NCBI GenBank assembly: GCA_013821025.1 | Contig: JACDHN010000120.1 | Location: 1 to 7,605, forward strand | DNA from: Acidimicrobiia bacterium | GTDB lineage: Bacteria > Actinomycetota > Acidimicrobiia > Acidimicrobiales > Ilumatobacteraceae | Direction: 5' to 3' | Length of the DNA stretch: 7,605 nucleotides | Shown: positions 5,487-7,605 of the stretch, in pieces | Numbering within the stretch: the stretch's first letter is position 1 | How the letters are laid out: every line of letters begins with the position of its first letter | Translations under genes and position numbers: made by a program | The notes under the pieces: generated by a model | What the model was told of the DNA's origin: nothing | Seen by the model: only the letters and a program-made list of their open reading frames with translations | The model's database searches: none

Positions 5487-7004
5487 ATGGCCGACGACAT
5501 CACCTCAGCGGTCGAGCGGGCGCTGACGCCCGACGAACAGCAATTGGCGAAGCTCCGCGGCCAGAACAAGATGACCGCCCGCGAGCGGATCGACATGCTG
5601 CTCGACGAGGGCTCGTTCGTCGAGGATGCGGTCCTGGCGAACGCCATGGCCGAGCGTCTGCCGGCCGACGGCGTGGTCACTGGGCGGGGCTCGGTCGACA
5701 CCGTGCCGGTGGTGGTGGTGGCGAACGACCCGATGGTCAAGGCCGGCTCGTGGGGTGCCCGCACCGTGGAGAAGATGATCCGTGCCACCGAGACGGCGCT
5801 CACCGAGAACGTACCGATCATCTGGCTGGTCGACTCCGCAGGCGCCCGAATCACCGACCAGGTGCAGCTGTTCCCCGGGCGCCGAGGTGCCGGCCGGATC
5901 TTCTACAACCAGATCCGCCTTTCTGGCCGCGTGCCCCAGATCTGTTGCTTGTTCGGTCCCTCAGCGGCGGGTGGCGCCTACGTGCCGTCGTTCTGCGACG
6001 TCGTGTTCATGGTCGACGGCAACGCCTCGATGTACCTCGGTTCGCCGCGGATGGCCGAGATGGTGGTCGGCGAGATCACGACCCTCGAGGAGATGGGCGG
6101 CGCCAGGATGCACACCAGCATCTCCGGCTGCGCCGACAACCTGGCCGCCGACGACGAGGATGCGCTCGCCCAAGCACGCGCCTACCTGTCGTACTTCCCC
6201 CGTTCGTGGGAGCACGAGCCGCCGCTGTACGAGCCGGAGCCGCCTGAAGAGGAATTGGCCGACGACGCCATCCCCGACGACGAGAGCGTGCCGTTCGACA
6301 TGCACGCCGTCATCGACAGGCTGGTCGATGTCGAGAGCTTCTTCGAGATCAAACCGGCCTACGCCCGCGAGGTGATCGTCGGGCTGGCCCGGTTGGAGGG
6401 CCGGCCGGTGGGCATCGTCGCCAACAACTCGGCGCATCTCGGAGGGGTGCTGTTCGTCGACTCCGCTGACAAGGCTTCTCGCTTCATCTGGTGCTGCGAT
6501 GCCTTCAACATTCCGCTGGTCTTCCTGGCCGATGTGCCGGGCTTCATGATCGGCACTGTGGTGGAGCGCGCCGGCATCATTCGACACGGCGCCAAGATGG
6601 TCACCGCCGTGGCGGAGGCGACCGTGCCGAAGGTGTCGGTGATCGTACGCAAGGCCTACGGCGCCGGCCTGTACGCCATGTCCGGTCCCGCGTTCGGCAC
6701 CGATGCGACCATCGCCTTGCCGACGGCGAAGATCGCCGTGATGGGGCCGGAGGCGGCCGTCAATGCCGTGTTCGCCAACAAGATCGCGGCGATCGACGAC
6801 GCCGACGAGCGAGCGGCCTTCGTGTCCGAGCAGCGGCAGATCTTCGAGACCGACGTCGATGTGTTGCGTCTCGCCTCAGAGCTGGTGATCGACGCCGTGA
6901 TCCAGCCGAGCCAACTTCGCGGCGAGCTGGTGCGACGCCTGGAGCACGCTCGCCACAAGGACCGCAGCTTCAGCGCACGTCGCCACGGAGTACCCCCGGT
7001 GTGA
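5487..7004 (+). CDS. Acyl-CoA carboxylase beta (carboxyltransferase) subunit, methylcrotonyl-CoA carboxylase-like
   Basis: A 505-residue biotin-dependent carboxyltransferase, which moves CO2 from carboxybiotin on the alpha subunit to an acyl-CoA. The N-domain starts near TARERIDMLLDEGSF (30-44) and contains SAGARITDQVQLFPGRRGAGRIFYNQ (117-142) and the first oxyanion-hole segment GPSAAGGAYVP (157-167). The C-domain has ANNSAHLGGVLFVDSADKASRF (312-333), ADVPGFMIG (348-356) and the second segment YGAGLYAMSGPAFGTDA (391-407), followed by PTAKIAVMGPEAAVNA. FPGRRGAGRIFYNQ and the AGGAYVP form recall methylcrotonyl-CoA carboxylase rather than acetyl/propionyl-CoA enzymes. The adjacent HMG-CoA lyase supports that reading, but substrate is not proven. 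The ATG at 5487 was chosen because upstream codons lie in the preceding gene and conservation begins here. No biotin carboxylase or biotin carrier is encoded in the window. Confidence 0.9.
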   Translation: MADDITSAVERALTPDEQQLAKLRGQNKMTARERIDMLLDEGSFVEDAVLANAMAERLPADGVVTGRGSVDTVPVVVVANDPMVKAGSWGARTVEKMIRATETALTENVPIIWLVDSAGARITDQVQLFPGRRGAGRIFYNQIRLSGRVPQICCLFGPSAAGGAYVPSFCDVVFMVDGNASMYLGSPRMAEMVVGEITTLEEMGGARMHTSISGCADNLAADDEDALAQARAYLSYFPRSWEHEPPLYEPEPPEEELADDAIPDDESVPFDMHAVIDRLVDVESFFEIKPAYAREVIVGLARLEGRPVGIVANNSAHLGGVLFVDSADKASRFIWCCDAFNIPLVFLADVPGFMIGTVVERAGIIRHGAKMVTAVAEATVPKVSVIVRKAYGAGLYAMSGPAFGTDATIALPTAKIAVMGPEAAVNAVFANKIAAIDDADERAAFVSEQRQIFETDVDVLRLASELVIDAVIQPSQLRGELVRRLEHARHKDRSFSARRHGVPPV

Positions 7005-7605
7005 GTGAGCGCAGCGCGCACATACCGAGCCACGTCGCGATCCGCGACGTCGTTGCCCGTGACGGCCTGCAGGGGGAACGGCCCGTCGACGTTGAGCAGC
7101 GGGTGAAGCTCGTGCACCTCTTGGCCGCCGCCGGTTTGACCGACATCGAGGTGGCGGCGTTCGTATCTCCCAAAGCCGTGCCGGCCATGGCTGGTGCCGC
7201 CGATGTCGTGCAGCGTGTGGCCGATGAGCTGTCCGGCGTGCGGCTGTGGGCACTCGTGCCGAACGTCAAGGGTGCCGAACTGGCGACGGCAGCCGGCGTC
7301 GAGCACCTGACGATCACGATCTCCGCCTCCGAGCACTACAGCCGTAAGAATACGAACATGTCGGGCGACGAGGCGCTGGCTCAACTCGGCGCCATCCGCT
7401 GCGCGGCCCCGGACGCAGTGTGCGACGTCGTCATCTCGTTCGCCTTCGGATCGGCCTACGACGACGAGACCATCACGCCCGAAGAAGTTGCCGCCGTCGT
7501 CGAGCGGGCTACCGGAGAGGGGGTCGACCGGGTGACGCTGGCAGACACAACGGGCGTAGCGACACCGCGCCGGGTGGTCGACGTGCTCGCCGCCGCTGGC
7601 ACCGA
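7001..7605 (+). CDS. Hydroxymethylglutaryl-CoA lyase-like, N-terminal part
   Basis: The first 201 residues of a DRE-TIM metallolyase that runs off the right edge. HMG-CoA lyase splits HMG-CoA into acetyl-CoA and acetoacetate, the last step of leucine breakdown. The start GTG overlaps the carboxyltransferase stop (GTGA), with GGAG at 6987-6990 as a possible Shine-Dalgarno. Visible motifs are VVARDGLQGE with Arg20-Asp21 (the catalytic Arg-Asp pair of the family), EVAAFVSPKAVPAMAGA (about 50-66), LVPNVKGAE, SASEHYSRKNTNMS, VISFAFGSAYDDE and LADTTGVATP. The metal-binding His and catalytic Cys of the C-terminal part are beyond the window, so function relies on the N-terminal half and the neighbour. 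Related hydroxy-acyl-CoA lyases with other substrates cannot be excluded. Confidence 0.88.
   Translation, partial: MSERSAHIPSHVAIRDVVARDGLQGERPVDVEQRVKLVHLLAAAGLTDIEVAAFVSPKAVPAMAGAADVVQRVADELSGVRLWALVPNVKGAELATAAGVEHLTITISASEHYSRKNTNMSGDEALAQLGAIRCAAPDAVCDVVISFAFGSAYDDETITPEEVAAVVERATGEGVDRVTLADTTGVATPRRVVDVLAAAGT

Noticed and set aside
3884..5854. 656-codon antisense open frame
   Set aside because: It runs opposite three well-supported genes, has a Ser/Arg/Thr-rich composition without domains, and is a by-product of high GC and codon bias on the other strand.
1..7605. CRISPR array, tRNA, rRNA or riboswitch
   Set aside because: No regularly spaced repeats beyond the 21-bp coding repeat, no tRNA-like cloverleaf and no conserved RNA motif were found; intergenic gaps are all under 120 nt apart from the pseudogene region.

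Overview
High-GC, strongly GC3-biased DNA with ATGA/GTGA gene overlaps, GTG starts and several apparently leaderless promoters points to an actinobacterium. The gene families and the TANNNT-type leaderless starts would fit an Acidimicrobiia-like lineage, but that placement is an inference. No tRNA, rRNA, CRISPR array, integrase or transposase was seen.

Layout. (1) 2-1524: the 3' end of a GH15 glucoamylase/trehalase-type glycosidase overlaps a glucose 1-dehydrogenase-type zinc oxidoreductase, a plausible two-step route from an alpha-glucan or trehalose to glucose and then gluconolactone. (2) 1553-3739: a directly repeated segment of about 715 bp, each copy carrying a promoter and a TetR-type regulator gene. 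The upstream copy is a pseudogene (nonsense codon, 1-nt deletion, altered 3' end); the downstream copy is intact. Between them, in the opposite orientation, lies a secreted prokaryotic phospholipase A2 gene, and a 14-bp perfect hairpin separates it from the pseudogene. (3) 3750-5437: a double-hotdog MaoC-like protein follows the intact TetR gene by 10 nt and overlaps a coiled-coil actinobacterial protein of unknown function. (4) 5487-7605: an acyl-CoA carboxylase beta subunit overlaps the start of an HMG-CoA lyase that runs off the window. This pair suggests leucine/isovalerate or related branched acyl-CoA breakdown, with the biotin-carrying alpha subunit not in view.

Most of the window is ordinary primary and lipid metabolism. 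Its distinctive part is the duplicated regulator locus. Both promoters keep the same architecture (TTGACG, 17-nt spacer, TANNNT, 9 nt, GTG), and an inverted repeat sits in the spacer as a candidate autoregulatory operator. That repeat is perfect beside the intact gene and imperfect beside the broken one. The dead copy is broken just after its DNA-binding domain, yet most codon differences counted there are synonymous, so inactivation looks recent. I found no convincing sign of an entirely new biological system.
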